Positions 42,917-52,856 of a stretch of DNA of 64,000 nucleotides are shown one piece after another; position 1 is the first letter of the stretch; the number at the start of each line of letters is the position of its first letter. The stretch is from contig NZ_JAAMPJ010000002.1 of assembly GCF_011067745.1 (NCBI RefSeq), positions 1 through 64,000 on the forward strand, given 5' to 3'. The notes beneath the pieces are model-generated. The model did not search any database, had not been told where the DNA came from, and saw only the letters and a program-made list of their open reading frames with translations. Position numbers and translations under genes: made by a program. This DNA is from Lentzea alba. Its GTDB lineage: Bacteria; Actinomycetota; Actinomycetes; Mycobacteriales; Pseudonocardiaceae.

Positions 42917-44410
42917 GTGCGACGATCACTTGTTTCAGTCCTGGTACTCCTCTCAACCCTGCTCGGTGCTCCGGCTGCCGTCGCGGCTCCCGGACACCAG
43001 ATCTCCTACGAGACCATCCCCGGCGTCGGCGGCACGTCCCTGAAGGCCTTCGTCGTCGAACCCACCGGCCAGGGCAGCGGCCCCTTCCCGCTGCTCGTCC
43101 TGCCGTCCAGCTGGGCGGTGCCGAACATCGAGTACGTCGGCGCGGCGGCCAAGCTCGCCAAGGAGTCCGGCTACGTCGTGGTGAGCTACACCAGCCGCGG
43201 CTTCTGGGACTCCGGCGGCGAGATCGACATCGCCGGTCCGGAGACGGTCGGTGACGTCAGCAAAGTCATCGACTGGGCCATCGCCAACGCGCACGCCGAC
43301 GGCACCAAGGTCGGCGCGGCCGGAATCTCCTACGGCGCCGGGCAGTCCCTGCTGGCTGCGGCGAACGACAAGCGCATCAAGGCCGCGGCCGCGCTGAGCA
43401 CGTGGACCGACCTGGCCCGCTCGCTCTACCCGAACAACACCGTCAGCAAGCAGGCCGTCGAGCTCCTGCTGGCCGCGGGACACGCCACCGGACGTCCCGG
43501 ACCCGTCCTGCAGGAAGCCGAGGACGCCTACCGCGACGGCAGGTTCTGGGAGGTCGTGCCGATCTCCGCGGGACGGTCGGCCGCCTCGAAGATCGACCAG
43601 ATCAACGCCAACGGCACCGCGGTGATGATCGGCAACGCCTGGAACGACGGCCTCTTCGCACCGGGCCAGGTCGCGGACTTCTACGGCAAGCTCACCGGTC
43701 CCAAGCGGCTCATGCTCTCGCCGGGTGACCACGCCACCGCCGAACTCTTCGGCGCGGCAGGGCTGCCCAACGAGATCTGGGAGTCCGTCGGCCGCTGGTT
43801 CGACCGCTACGTCAAGGGCACGGCCAACGGCATCGACGCCGAACAGCCGGTGCAGCTCAAGCCCAACAACGGCGGCACGTGGAAGAAGTTCGGCGCGTGG
43901 CCTGCGGGCAACGCCGACACGGTGCAGCTCGACGGCAGGAAGATCCACGCGGGCTGGAACACGGTCGCCGACAGCGGCACAGTCCTGGTCTCCGGTGCGC
44001 TGCAAGGGTTCCTGAACATCCCGACCGGGGTGGCGCTGCCGTTCATCGACCGCAGCGTGGCGGGCGTGTGGAGCGGACCCCAGTACCCGAGGGGCGCGAC
44101 GCTCGCCGGCACGCCGAAGCTCAAGCTGCAGGTCACGCCCAGCGCGGAAACCACCACGCTGTTCGCGTACCTGTACGAGGTCGGACCGCTGGGCCTCGGC
44201 GCGCTGGTCACGCACAAGCCGATCAAGGTGACCGGCGCCGGCCGCACGCAGACGCTCGACGTGGAACTCGAGCCGACGGTGTGGAACGTCGGTTCCGGCA
44301 ACCGGCTGGCGCTGGTGATCGACACGGCCGACCCGCGTTACCTCACCGAGTCGACCCGTGGCTCAACCGTCACCTTCGGACCGTCGAGCCTCACGGTTCC
44401 GAAGGCGTAA
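42917..44410 (+). CDS. Secreted S15/CocE-type alpha/beta hydrolase
   Basis: A 497-residue exported hydrolase. A signal peptide (SLVSVLVLLSTLLGAPAAVAA) precedes an alpha/beta-hydrolase domain with nucleophile motif GISYGAG, Asp in GNAWNDGLF and His in PGDHAT. The C-terminal 200 residues form the jelly-roll domain typical of X-Pro dipeptidyl-peptidase (S15) and CocE esterases. GTG start with a strong AAGGAGG. It would act outside the cell on peptides or esters. The substrate is not determined. Confidence 0.82.
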   Translation: MRRSLVSVLVLLSTLLGAPAAVAAPGHQISYETIPGVGGTSLKAFVVEPTGQGSGPFPLLVLPSSWAVPNIEYVGAAAKLAKESGYVVVSYTSRGFWDSGGEIDIAGPETVGDVSKVIDWAIANAHADGTKVGAAGISYGAGQSLLAAANDKRIKAAAALSTWTDLARSLYPNNTVSKQAVELLLAAGHATGRPGPVLQEAEDAYRDGRFWEVVPISAGRSAASKIDQINANGTAVMIGNAWNDGLFAPGQVADFYGKLTGPKRLMLSPGDHATAELFGAAGLPNEIWESVGRWFDRYVKGTANGIDAEQPVQLKPNNGGTWKKFGAWPAGNADTVQLDGRKIHAGWNTVADSGTVLVSGALQGFLNIPTGVALPFIDRSVAGVWSGPQYPRGATLAGTPKLKLQVTPSAETTTLFAYLYEVGPLGLGALVTHKPIKVTGAGRTQTLDVELEPTVWNVGSGNRLALVIDTADPRYLTESTRGSTVTFGPSSLTVPKA

Positions 44411-44420
44411 GAATGTCCGG

Positions 44421-45473
44421 GTGGACTTCACCCGGCAGCAGGTGCTCTTCCACCGGATCCATCAGCACGAGCTGGACCGGCGGGTTTCCGACGCGGCCGA
44501 GCTGGCGGTGTTCTCCCTGGGCGTCCAGGACAACACCTCCGGCTCGGCCGTGTCGAGTCTCGCCGCCAGACTCGCTGAGCCGACGGTGGACGACTTCGTC
44601 CTGACTTGGTCCGTGCGCGGCGCTCCCCACCTGCACCGCGCCGGTGAGCTGAAGGCGTTCTCCCGCGCGCTGTGGCCGTGGAGCGACGCCGACGCCCGTG
44701 CCCGCGCGTCCCGCCCGAAGGTGGACGACATGGTGGACTCGCTGCGGCACATCGCCACCGCGATGAGGTCGATCGTCACCAAGCCGATGACCAAGGGCGA
44801 AGTGAGCAAGGCCCTGACCCCGTTGGCGCCCAAGCAGACGATCGAACCGTGCCGGGGCTGCCAGACCGACCACGTGAGCGACCCGATCTTCCGGCTCGGC
44901 GCACTCCCCGCCGGCCTGCGGATCATCCCGGAGGAGAAGACCGTCACGTTCGAGCGCGTCCACGGCTGGCCGGGCGTGCCGCGCAAGACCGCGGGCTTCG
45001 ACGAGCTGATCCACCGCTACCTGACGTTGCACGGCCCCGCCGGACCGTCCGAAGTGGCCAGTTACTTCGGCACGACCACGCGCGAGGTCAAGAAGCAGTG
45101 GCCCAAGACCGGCCTGGTCGAGGTCACCGTCGAGGGCCAGAAGGCCTGGCTGCCCGAAGACCTGGAGATCGCCGACGCCGAACCGCCGGACGTCCGCCTG
45201 CTCCCACCGACCGACCCGTACCTGCAGGCCCGCGACCGGGACCTGCTGCTGCCGGACAAGGCCGCGCAGAAGGACATCTTCCGCATCCTCGGCCGGCGCG
45301 GCGCGATCCTGGTGGACGGCGAGATCGCGGGCTCCTGGCAGGGCAGGGTGGTGTCCGGCAAGCGTTTCGAGGTCACGGCCACGCCGTACCGCCCGCTGCC
45401 GGACCTCCTGCCGGAGGCCCAGATCCTCGCTCAGGCCAAGGGACTAGACGACGCAAGCGTCAAGAGCAACTGA
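44421..45473 (+). CDS. Winged-helix DNA-binding domain-containing protein (HTH_42 family)
   Basis: A 350-residue protein of the winged-helix family related to YcaQ/AlkX-type DNA glycosylases. WSVRGAPHLHRAGELKAFSR near the start of the domain and the C-terminal LLPPTDPYLQARDRDLLLPD are typical of the actinobacterial subgroup. GTG at 44421, 10 bp past the hydrolase stop, is preferred over an upstream frame reading into that gene. Possible role in repair of DNA crosslinks or in regulation; not established. Its end overlaps the convergent LOG gene by 30 bp. Confidence 0.75.
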   Translation: MDFTRQQVLFHRIHQHELDRRVSDAAELAVFSLGVQDNTSGSAVSSLAARLAEPTVDDFVLTWSVRGAPHLHRAGELKAFSRALWPWSDADARARASRPKVDDMVDSLRHIATAMRSIVTKPMTKGEVSKALTPLAPKQTIEPCRGCQTDHVSDPIFRLGALPAGLRIIPEEKTVTFERVHGWPGVPRKTAGFDELIHRYLTLHGPAGPSEVASYFGTTTREVKKQWPKTGLVEVTVEGQKAWLPEDLEIADAEPPDVRLLPPTDPYLQARDRDLLLPDKAAQKDIFRILGRRGAILVDGEIAGSWQGRVVSGKRFEVTATPYRPLPDLLPEAQILAQAKGLDDASVKSN

Positions 45474-45977
45474 CACGTCGTCCGTCACGACCAGCGACGT
45501 CAACGCGGCGTGCGAGACAAAACCCTTGTCCCGCAACTCGCCCAGCCACTCGACGAGTCCTTTGTAGTGGTTGTCGACGTCGAGCAGCACGACCGGCTTG
45601 GCGTGCATGCCCAGCACCCCGGCCGTCCACACCTCGAAGAACTCCTCGGCGGTCCCGATGCCACCGGGCAGCGTGAGGAACGCGTCGGCCTTGTCGTCCA
45701 TCATCTTCTTGCGCTCGCGCATGGTGTCGACGACGTGCAGTTCGGTCGACTCGCGATCGGCGATCTCCCTGGTGGCCAGGCCCTTGGGAATCACACCGTA
45801 CGTGTGCGCCCCACCAGCCCTGGCCTCCCGAGCCACCGCCCCCATCATCGACGTCTGCCCGCCACCCCAGACGAGGTGCCAGCCGCGAGCCGCGATCTGA
45901 CGCCCCACCTCGGCGGCGAGGTCCACATAGCTCTGCGGCACGGTCGCCAGACTCCCGCAGTAAACAGCGACATACAT
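45444..45977 (-). CDS. LOG-family protein (TIGR00730), cytokinin riboside phosphoribohydrolase-like
   Basis: A 177-residue Rossmann protein with the LOG signature PGGIGTAEEFFEVW and GGGQTSMMGAVA. LOG enzymes release nucleobases from nucleoside monophosphates. The ATG at 45977 shares one base with the upstream gene's stop. It is the second of two LOG-type genes in tandem, the shorter form; the pair is typical of actinomycetes. The longer reading frame on this strand is the upstream gene's wrong frame. Confidence 0.87.
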   Translation of the reverse strand: MYVAVYCGSLATVPQSYVDLAAEVGRQIAARGWHLVWGGGQTSMMGAVAREARAGGAHTYGVIPKGLATREIADRESTELHVVDTMRERKKMMDDKADAFLTLPGGIGTAEEFFEVWTAGVLGMHAKPVVLLDVDNHYKGLVEWLGELRDKGFVSHAALTSLVVTDDVSVALDACVV

Positions 45978-46753
45978 CAGTGCGTGTCCGCCCATGCCTG
46001 GTGCGCTTCCTTGACCACGCGCACCGCATCCTCGATGTCGTCGGTGAGGTGCAGCAGCGCGAGGTCCTTCTCCCCCACCTTGCCACCTTCCAGCACCGAG
46101 CTCTTGATCCAGTCGTAAAGCCCCTGCCAGTACTGCGTTCCGAACAGCACGACCGGGAACTTGGTGACCTTCTTCGTCTGCACAAGCGTCAGCGCCTCGA
46201 ACAGCTCGTCGAGCGTGCCGAACCCACCCGGCAGGCAGATGAACGCCTGCGAGTACTTGATGAACATCGTCTTGCGCACGAAGAAGTACCGGAAGTTCAC
46301 CCCGAGGTCGACCCACGGGTTCAACCCCTGCTCGAACGGCAACTCGATGCCGAGCCCGATCGAGAACCCACCGGCCTCAGAGCACCCCCGGTTGACCGCC
46401 TCCATCGCACCGGGCCCACCCCCGGTGATGGCCGCGAACCCGGCCTGCGCCAACGCGGCGCCAAGATCCCGCCCGAGCTGGTACTCGGGGTGATCCCGCC
46501 CGGTCCGAGCCGACCCGAACACCGTGACCGCACTGGGCACCTCGGCCAGCGCCCCGAAGCCCTCGACGAACTCGGCCTGAATCCGCAGCACCCGCCACGG
46601 ATCCGTGTGCACCCAGTCCGAAGGACCCCGCGAATCCAGCAACCGCTGGTCCGTGGTGGTCAACTCGTCCCTGCGGTCCCGTCGCAACACGACAGGCCCG
46701 CGCATCTTCTCCTTGGGACGCTCGTCCACCACGCCGTTCTCTTTTTCCGTCAT
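45977..46753 (-). CDS. LOG-family protein (TIGR00730), longer form
   Basis: A 258-residue LOG-type protein equivalent to Rv1205. GGGPGAMEAVNRGC and LPGGFGTLDELFEALT are the phosphate- and substrate-binding signatures. The N-terminal 70 residues (basic, RGPVVLRRDRRDELTTTDQR) are specific to this subgroup. ATG at 46753 follows a GTG at 46756 that could also serve. It probably acts on purine nucleotides; in M. tuberculosis the orthologue makes cytokinins. The downstream short LOG gene is coupled to it. Confidence 0.87.
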   Translation of the reverse strand: MTEKENGVVDERPKEKMRGPVVLRRDRRDELTTTDQRLLDSRGPSDWVHTDPWRVLRIQAEFVEGFGALAEVPSAVTVFGSARTGRDHPEYQLGRDLGAALAQAGFAAITGGGPGAMEAVNRGCSEAGGFSIGLGIELPFEQGLNPWVDLGVNFRYFFVRKTMFIKYSQAFICLPGGFGTLDELFEALTLVQTKKVTKFPVVLFGTQYWQGLYDWIKSSVLEGGKVGEKDLALLHLTDDIEDAVRVVKEAHQAWADTH

Positions 46754-46770
46754 CACGGAGATATTAGTGA

Positions 46771-47838
46771 TCAGGCAAGCAAAAATCGCTTAAGCACGTC
46801 GAAACACCCGGTGATCTGCTGGACCGGCACGTTCTCTTCCTGCGTGTGCGCCAACGTGGGATCCCCAGGCCCGAAATTCACCGCAGCCATCCCCAGCGCC
46901 GCGAATCGGGCCACGTCCGTCCACCCGAGCTTCGCCACCGGCGTCCCCCCAGCAGCCACGACCAACTCCTGCGCAGCAGGCGCCTGCAGCCCGGGCAACG
47001 CCCCAGCGGCGAAGTCCGTGACCACGACCTCAAACCCCTCGAACACCTCACGAAGGTGCTGCGCAGCCTGCTCCACAGTCCGATCCGGCGCGAACCGGTG
47101 GTTGACCGTGAGCACGCACTCGTCCGGCACCACGTTGCCGGCCACCCCACCGCTGATCTTCACGGCCTGCAGCCCCTCGTGGTACCGGCACCCGTCGATC
47201 TCAGGCTGCCGAGGCACGTACGCCTCCAGCCGCCGCAACGCCTCCCCCATCCCGTGAATGGCGTTCTGCCCCATCCACGCCCGAGCCGTGTGCGCCCGCT
47301 TCCCTCGCGTCCGAATCTCGATCCGCATGGTCCCCTGACACCCGGCCTCAACCGTCCCGTTGGACGGCTCGCACACGATCGCCAGGTCTCCCCGCAACCA
47401 CTCCCCGAGCTCCCGCTGGATCCGAGTGAGCCCGTTGCGCTCAGCCTCGATCTCCTCGCAGTCGTAGAACACGAACGTCAAATCGTGCCGCGCACCTTCA
47501 CTGAGCGCCGCGATGGCGAGCATGACCGCGTCGCCACCCTTCATGTCCACGGTCCCGCACCCGTGCAACACATCGCCCTCGCGCCGACTGGGAAAGTTCT
47601 GGTTGATCGGCACCGTGTCCAGGTGCCCGGCCAGCACCACACGCCGCTCCCGCCCGAGGCCAGTCCGGGCCAGCACAGCGTTCCCCGATCGAGTGATCTC
47701 CAAATGCGGCGCATGCACCCGCAACGACCGCTCGACAAGATCCGCGATCTCCGCCTCCTCCCCGGACACGCTGCGCACATCCACCAATGCAGCAGTCAAC
47801 TCAACGGGATCGGCCAGCAAATCAAGGGTGTCGGACAC
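46771..47838 (-). CDS. dapE: Succinyl-diaminopimelate desuccinylase DapE
   Basis: A 355-residue M20 metallo-deacylase. Metal-binding motifs: [31 protein letters not shown] and the C-terminal [12 protein letters not shown]. It converts N-succinyl-LL-2,6-diaminopimelate to LL-DAP for lysine and peptidoglycan. GTG start. Divergent from a small lipoprotein gene. Separated by 17 bp from the LOG gene downstream, so likely co-transcribed. Confidence 0.92.
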   Translation of the reverse strand: MSDTLDLLADPVELTAALVDVRSVSGEEAEIADLVERSLRVHAPHLEITRSGNAVLARTGLGRERRVVLAGHLDTVPINQNFPSRREGDVLHGCGTVDMKGGDAVMLAIAALSEGARHDLTFVFYDCEEIEAERNGLTRIQRELGEWLRGDLAIVCEPSNGTVEAGCQGTMRIEIRTRGKRAHTARAWMGQNAIHGMGEALRRLEAYVPRQPEIDGCRYHEGLQAVKISGGVAGNVVPDECVLTVNHRFAPDRTVEQAAQHLREVFEGFEVVVTDFAAGALPGLQAPAAQELVVAAGGTPVAKLGWTDVARFAALGMAAVNFGPGDPTLAHTQEENVPVQQITGCFDVLKRFLLA

Positions 47839-47897
47839 CCGACCACCCTACTAACCGAACTTGGGCACTACCCCAATCGGCCGATACCTTGCACATC

Positions 47898-48311
47898 GTG
47901 ATCAAGCGCACACTCCTGGTCATCTCGCTCCTGCTGATGACCACCGGCTGCGGCGATCCTCCAGCCACCTGCGCCCGCCAGTGCGGCGAAATCCGAACCC
48001 TCTTCACCGCCCCCTGCGGCTCCCAACACAGCTTCACCCCAGCCGACTGCGCAACCTGGGTGACCAGCGTCAACACCATGACCCGCAACCTGGACAAGTC
48101 CCTGCAGGGCAAACAGATCAAACCCGCGGTGAACGAAGTCCTCCCCCGCCTGATGACCGCAGTAGGCGACTTCGAGGCACACCAGTGCGGCGAAGTGCGA
48201 GTGGACAACGTCTCCAGCACCGACGCCCGCCAGTCGAAGTGCAACGAAGCACTAATCGCAACACGAGGCGACCTGGGCTCCCTCTACTTCTCGGCAGACG
48301 TACCGGACTAA
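47898..48311 (+). CDS. Small putative lipoprotein
   Basis: A 137-residue protein starting at a GTG. A short hydrophobic signal (LLVISLLLMTTGC) with Cys at the lipobox is followed by a Cys-rich mature part: six further Cys, which could form three disulfides outside the cell. No recognised domain. Third codon positions are less GC-biased in places than in neighbouring genes, but the frame is open and has the signal, so it is probably real. Confidence 0.6.
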   Translation: MIKRTLLVISLLLMTTGCGDPPATCARQCGEIRTLFTAPCGSQHSFTPADCATWVTSVNTMTRNLDKSLQGKQIKPAVNEVLPRLMTAVGDFEAHQCGEVRVDNVSSTDARQSKCNEALIATRGDLGSLYFSADVPD

Positions 48312-48613
48312 CACCGCCGATGGCGAAGCCGAGGCGCTCTTGCTTTTCCCGTGCGCTCCGCACCCCCTACGGAACAGGCAGCCGCCCAACGCAACAGAGA
48401 CGATGTGGTGGCGGGATCGCCTGATCAGATTGGCAGGGGGTCCGGGGGACGGAGTCCCCAGGGGAAGCACGCGACGCAAGCTCGCCGCCCGCAAGGCGAC
48501 CACCCGCATGAGTCGCGCCCCCGAATCGGAACGTGACGCGCCCAATGCAAGCCGACCGCCCACCCGGTCGCACCCCACCGCACCCCTCACCAGCAGGGAC
48601 TAGGCTCACCCCC
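48312..48613. other. 302-bp intergenic region with a GC-rich stem-loop
   Basis: Between the lipoprotein stop and dapD no supported gene is found. A hairpin GGGGACGGAGTCCCC (48445-48459) lies in a longer G-rich tract; this kind of short G-box hairpin recurs in actinomycete intergenic DNA. The last 100 bp would contain the dapD promoter, but no clear -35/-10 pair is visible. Confidence 0.5.
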
Positions 48614-49570
48614 GTGAGCACCGCATACGGCATCGGCTTGGCCACTGTGACCCCGGACGGCACCGTCCTAGACACCTGGTACCCGTCCCCCGTGCTGGGC
48701 GAGACGACGGACGTGCAAACCATCCGCCTGTCGTCCACCGAGATCGCGGAAGCCCTCGGCGAATCCGCGGCCAAGCTCCTGGGCGAGGACCCGGAGCGCG
48801 ATGTCGAGGTAGTAGGCGTACGAGTGGCCATCGACCTGAACGCGGCCCCACGCGACACCTACGACGTCTGGCTGAGGCTCCACCTCCTGAGCCACCGCCT
48901 GATCCAACCTCACGGCGCCAACCTGGACGGCCTCTTCGGCCTCCTGACCAACGTCGTCTGGACGAACCACGGCCCCTGCGCGGTGGAAGGCTTCGAACAA
49001 ACTCGAACCCGCCTGCGCACCCGAGGACCGGTCACGGTCTACTCGATCGACAAGTTCCCGCGAATGGTCGACTACGTGGTCCCGACAGGCGTGCGGATCG
49101 CCGACGCCGACCGAGTCCGCCTGGGCGCCCACCTGGCCGCCGGCACCACGGTCATGCACGAGGGCTTCGTCAACTTCAACGCCGGCACCCTGGGCAACAG
49201 CATGGTCGAGGGCCGCATCTCCGGCGGCGTGGTCGTGGGCGACGGCTCGGACGTGGGCGGCGGCGCCTCGATCATGGGCACCCTCAGCGGAGGCGGCAAG
49301 CAGGTCATCTCGATCGGCGAGCGCTGCCTCCTGGGTGCCAACGCCGGCCTCGGCATCTCCCTGGGCGACGACTGCGTGGTCGAGGCGGGCCTCTACATCA
49401 CCGCCGGCACGAAGGTCACGCTCCCCGACGGCGAGGTCGTCAAAGCCACCACTTTGAGCGGACAATCGAACCTGCTGTTCATCAGGGACTCCGTGACCGG
49501 CACGGTCCGGGTGAAGCCGCGCAAGGGCACCGGCGTCGAACTGAACGCCGCGCTGCACGCGAACGACTGA
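48614..49570 (+). CDS. dapD: 2,3,4,5-tetrahydropyridine-2,6-dicarboxylate N-succinyltransferase DapD
   Basis: A 318-residue actinobacterial-type DapD (mycobacterial form 317). A mixed N-terminal domain precedes the left-handed beta-helix with hexapeptide repeats ([60 protein letters not shown]). The catalytic Glu is in the MVEGR region. It succinylates tetrahydrodipicolinate using succinyl-CoA. GTG at 48614 matches the family start [12 protein letters not shown]. Confidence 0.93.
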   Translation: MSTAYGIGLATVTPDGTVLDTWYPSPVLGETTDVQTIRLSSTEIAEALGESAAKLLGEDPERDVEVVGVRVAIDLNAAPRDTYDVWLRLHLLSHRLIQPHGANLDGLFGLLTNVVWTNHGPCAVEGFEQTRTRLRTRGPVTVYSIDKFPRMVDYVVPTGVRIADADRVRLGAHLAAGTTVMHEGFVNFNAGTLGNSMVEGRISGGVVVGDGSDVGGGASIMGTLSGGGKQVISIGERCLLGANAGLGISLGDDCVVEAGLYITAGTKVTLPDGEVVKATTLSGQSNLLFIRDSVTGTVRVKPRKGTGVELNAALHAND

Positions 49571-49664
49571 GAAACGACTGAGAGCGATAAACGGTGTCTC
49601 GGGCCCGGTCTGCTGAGGCAGGCTGGGCCCGTGCCGTCTTCGGGGCCGGCTCAAGGAGGTGCGC

Positions 49665-50570
49665 GTGCTGAAACAGCGACTCGAGTTGAACGCTCGCGCC
49701 GCGATCGAGCGTGCCCTGCAGGGGGCGCAGTCCGAGGACTCGTTCGTGGAGTTCAAGACCCAGTGGCCGATCGACCACGGCAAGGCCGCACGCCAGATCG
49801 CGGCCCTGTGCAACGCGGCCAGGGGCTCCGAAGCCATGTGGATCGTCGGCGTCGACGAGAAGGGCCGCTACGTCAAGGGTGCGCCGGCCGAGGAGCTGTC
49901 GAGCTGGTGGCCCAGGGTGGAAAGCCACTTCGACGGCGTGGCGCCGGGGCTCACCACGGTGGCGTTCGACTGGGCACCGAGAAGAACCGTCGTCGTCCTG
50001 AGCCTGCAGACCGACAACGCCCCGTACGTCTTCGTCACGAAGAAAGAGCCCTACAGCAGGGAAATCCCGTGGCGCTCGGGTGAACGCACCCGCTCCGCGC
50101 GCAGAGGCGAGGTCCTCGAACTCCTGATCCCCAAGCTGGACATGCCGGGCTGGGAGTTCGTCAGCGCCAGAGCCACCCTCAGCCAGCACTCGCCGACGCT
50201 GAGATTCGAGGGCGACCTCTACCTGGAGACGAACCAGCCGCTGTCGCTGCCACACCACAGATGCCACTCGTACGCGACGTACGGCCTGGACAGCGAAACG
50301 GTCGACCTGGCCTTCAGCTTCCGCACGAACACACGGGACGTACGAGCGGTCGAGCGGGTGGTGAGAGTCGCCGAACCAGCGGTGCTCCACGTCAGCGCGG
50401 ACGCCGACGTGGAACTCGACGCGTTCCAGGACCTCTGGGACCTGCACTGGCACCTCGTGCTCGGCCTCGGCCTGAGCGGCGAGGAGATCAGCACCAGCGT
50501 CCGCCTCACGACGGACGCCGTGCCACCCAACCAGTTCACCCGCAGGGTCTGGTCGGCTCTCAAGCCTTGA
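49665..50570 (+). CDS. AlbA_2 (Schlafen-type) domain protein
   Basis: A 301-residue protein. The N-terminal 130 residues match the AlbA_2/SLFN domain: FVEFKTQWPIDHGKAARQIA, then ALCNAARGSEAMWIVGVDEKG, a putative nucleic-acid or nucleotide-binding core. The C-terminal half is beta-rich with no recognised partner domain. GTG at 49665 is chosen because AAGGAGG ends 5 nt before it. It lies between dapD and the convergent dapC, which it overlaps by 11 bp, so it is an insertion into an otherwise conserved lysine region. Role unknown; defence or RNA metabolism are possible. Confidence 0.7.
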   Translation: MLKQRLELNARAAIERALQGAQSEDSFVEFKTQWPIDHGKAARQIAALCNAARGSEAMWIVGVDEKGRYVKGAPAEELSSWWPRVESHFDGVAPGLTTVAFDWAPRRTVVVLSLQTDNAPYVFVTKKEPYSREIPWRSGERTRSARRGEVLELLIPKLDMPGWEFVSARATLSQHSPTLRFEGDLYLETNQPLSLPHHRCHSYATYGLDSETVDLAFSFRTNTRDVRAVERVVRVAEPAVLHVSADADVELDAFQDLWDLHWHLVLGLGLSGEEISTSVRLTTDAVPPNQFTRRVWSALKP

Positions 50571-51657
50571 GTCGCTCCGCCGCGGCCGCGACCCGCTCGT
50601 CCGTGGCCGTCAGAGCGATCCGCACGTGCTGGGCGCCGGCCGGTCCGTAGAACGTGCCGGGAGCCGCGAGGATGCCGCGGTCGGCCAGCCAGGAGATCGT
50701 CTCCCAGGCGTCCTCACCGCGCGACGACCACAGGTAGAGCCCCGCCTCGGAATGCGACACGGTGAACCCGGCCGCTTCCAGCGCGGGCTTCAGCACCTGG
50801 CGGCGAGCCTCGTAGCGCGCACGCTGCTCGACCACGTGCGTGTCGTCTTCCAGGGCCGCTCGCATGGCCTCCTGCACGGGCCGGGGCACGATCATCCCGG
50901 CGTGCTTGCGAAGCTCCAGCAAACCTGAGATCAGCTCGGGGTCACCGGTGATGAACCCGGCCCGATACCCGGCCAGCGACGACGTCTTCGACAACGAGTG
51001 CACGGCGAGCACACCGTCGAAGGAGTCCACAACGGACGGATGCAGCACCGACACCGGCGAGGCGTCCCACGGCAGAGCCAGGTAGCACTCGTCCGACGCC
51101 ACCACCGCGCCCACCTCACGAGCAGCGGCAACGGCGTCACGCAGTTGCGCCGCCGACAGCACGCGCCCGGTCGGGTTCGACGGCGAGTTCAGCCACACCA
51201 GCTTCGTGCCGGCGGGCGGCAGTTCGCCGTCGGCCAGGCGCACAACGGTGGCCCCCGCCAGCAGCGCGCCCACCTCGTAGGTCGGGTACGCCACCGAAGG
51301 GACGGCGACGATGTCACCGGGCCCGACGCCGAGCAGGGACGGCAGCCACGCCACGAGTTCCTTGGAGCCGATCGTGGGCAGCACCGCGGCCGCCGGAAGC
51401 CCGACGATCCCGTACCGGCGCTCCACCGCGGCGACGAAGGCCGCGCGCAGCTCAGGCGTGCCGTGGGTGGTCGGGTAGCCGGGGATGTCGGCGACCGAGG
51501 ACAGCGCGGACTGGATCACCGCGGGAACCGGGTCGACGGGCGTGCCGACCGACAGGTCGACCACGCCACCGGGGTGCTTGCGCGCCTTGGCGGCGTGGTC
51601 GGACAACGAATCCCACGGGAAGTCCGGCAGCGCCGGGCCCCTGCGTTGAATGATCAA
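50560..51657 (-). CDS. dapC: Succinyldiaminopimelate transaminase DapC
   Basis: A 365-residue fold-type I aminotransferase. The PLP-binding Lys is in [24 protein letters not shown] and the C-terminal Arg region are present. It makes N-succinyl-diaminopimelate. The start is a TTG (51657): it is the codon that overlaps the ferredoxin stop (TTGA) and gives the family start [15 protein letters not shown]. No ATG or GTG near it would give a better start. The tight overlap with the ferredoxin gene is conserved in mycobacteria (Rv1177-Rv1178). Confidence 0.9.
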   Translation of the reverse strand: MIIQRRGPALPDFPWDSLSDHAAKARKHPGGVVDLSVGTPVDPVPAVIQSALSSVADIPGYPTTHGTPELRAAFVAAVERRYGIVGLPAAAVLPTIGSKELVAWLPSLLGVGPGDIVAVPSVAYPTYEVGALLAGATVVRLADGELPPAGTKLVWLNSPSNPTGRVLSAAQLRDAVAAAREVGAVVASDECYLALPWDASPVSVLHPSVVDSFDGVLAVHSLSKTSSLAGYRAGFITGDPELISGLLELRKHAGMIVPRPVQEAMRAALEDDTHVVEQRARYEARRQVLKPALEAAGFTVSHSEAGLYLWSSRGEDAWETISWLADRGILAAPGTFYGPAGAQHVRIALTATDERVAAAAERLKA

Positions 51658-51980
51658 TGCCCCTCAGCCTGCGGTTCGAGCACCTTGATGAACTCCGGGT
51701 CGGCGCTGACCTTGCCGACCTTCGACGCACCACCGGGCGAACCGAGCTCGTTGAAGAAGTCCACGTTCGCCTTGGTGTAGTCCTTCCACTCATCGGGGAC
51801 GTCGTCCTCGTAGTAGATGGCTTCCACCGGGCACACGGGCTCGCACGCACCACAGTCCACACACTCGTCCGGGTGGATGTAGAGCATCCGGTCGCCTTCG
51901 TAGATGCAGTCGACCGGGCACTCTTCGATGCACGCCTTGTCGAGCACGTCCACGCACGGCTGGGCGATCACATAAGTCAC
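51654..51980 (-). CDS. fdxC: 7Fe ferredoxin FdxC
   Basis: A 108-residue ferredoxin with two clusters. The motif [13 protein letters not shown] supplies a cluster near residues 16-26 with the preceding Cys8, and [16 protein letters not shown] supplies the [4Fe-4S] cluster; spacing fits a [3Fe-4S][4Fe-4S] type. GTG at 51980 ([16 protein letters not shown]) has GGAGAG upstream. It precedes and overlaps dapC, with which it is co-transcribed. Confidence 0.93.
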   Translation of the reverse strand: MTYVIAQPCVDVLDKACIEECPVDCIYEGDRMLYIHPDECVDCGACEPVCPVEAIYYEDDVPDEWKDYTKANVDFFNELGSPGGASKVGKVSADPEFIKVLEPQAEGH

Positions 51981-52133
51981 TGCGCTCTCCAACTTCATCT
52001 GGTCACACCGCGCAAGCCGGAGAGTACGCGGCACGTTCGAGTATCACCCGGTCAGGCCTGCCTTAGCTGCACGGTGCGCCACGTCACATCACCTGCCGGG
52101 AAATTCCCTCTCCAACGTAGTCAGGATGGACGC

Positions 52134-52856
52134 GTGCACACCGTGGATCATCTGGAATCGCTTTGCGCGCGAGCATGGCCCGCCCTGGCAGAAGTCCCGC
52201 TCGGGGACTGGTTGATGCGCGCCGCCGACGGCTTCACCGGCCGCGCCAACAGCACGTTGACCTGCGGTGATCCCGGCCTGCCGATTCCACGCGCGTTGGG
52301 CGCGGTCGAAGGGTTCGCGCGCGAGCACGGGATCAAACCCACCACGCACGTGGTCGTCGCCTCGGCCCACGAACAGGCGATCGAGGACGCGGGCTGGCAC
52401 GTGGATCTCGATCATCCCGGCGGCGCGGAGTCGCTGGTGATGACCGGCGCGCTGGAGAAGTTCGCCGACGGCGTAGCCGAGAGTCGTGACCTTCCCGGAT
52501 GGTGGGAACTCGCGGCCGGATCCGAGGTTTCCGCCGCCCAGCGGCACGTGCTCGGCAGCGGCGGCAACGTGTGCTTCGCGAGCATCACCGAGAACGGCAC
52601 CGTGGTCGCGGCTGTGCGGGGCGCTGTCGTCGAGGACGTGGTGCACGTCGCCCGGCTCGCCGTGCGGCCGTCACATCGCCGTCAGGGCCTCGCCAGGCGG
52701 CTCATGGGTGAGCTGGCGGGCTGGGGCCTGGAGCAGGGCGCCACGACGTGCGTGCTGCAGGTCGCCGAGCACAACGAGCCGGCGATCCGGTTGTACGAGG
52801 AGCTCGGCTGCACCGAGCACCACCGCTACCGCTACTGGGTGCCGGCGGTCTCGTAG
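52134..52856 (+). CDS. GNAT-family N-acetyltransferase
   Basis: A 240-residue acetyltransferase. The C-terminal GNAT core has VHVARLAVRPSHRRQGLARR, the acetyl-CoA-binding loop Arg-x-x-Gly-x-Ala, and the closing NEPAIRLYEELGC. An N-terminal domain of similar size suggests a two-domain GNAT. GTG at 52134 follows AGGATGG. Divergent from the ferredoxin gene. Acceptor unknown. The end overlaps the membrane-protein gene by 25 bp. Confidence 0.82.
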   Translation: MHTVDHLESLCARAWPALAEVPLGDWLMRAADGFTGRANSTLTCGDPGLPIPRALGAVEGFAREHGIKPTTHVVVASAHEQAIEDAGWHVDLDHPGGAESLVMTGALEKFADGVAESRDLPGWWELAAGSEVSAAQRHVLGSGGNVCFASITENGTVVAAVRGAVVEDVVHVARLAVRPSHRRQGLARRLMGELAGWGLEQGATTCVLQVAEHNEPAIRLYEELGCTEHHRYRYWVPAVS

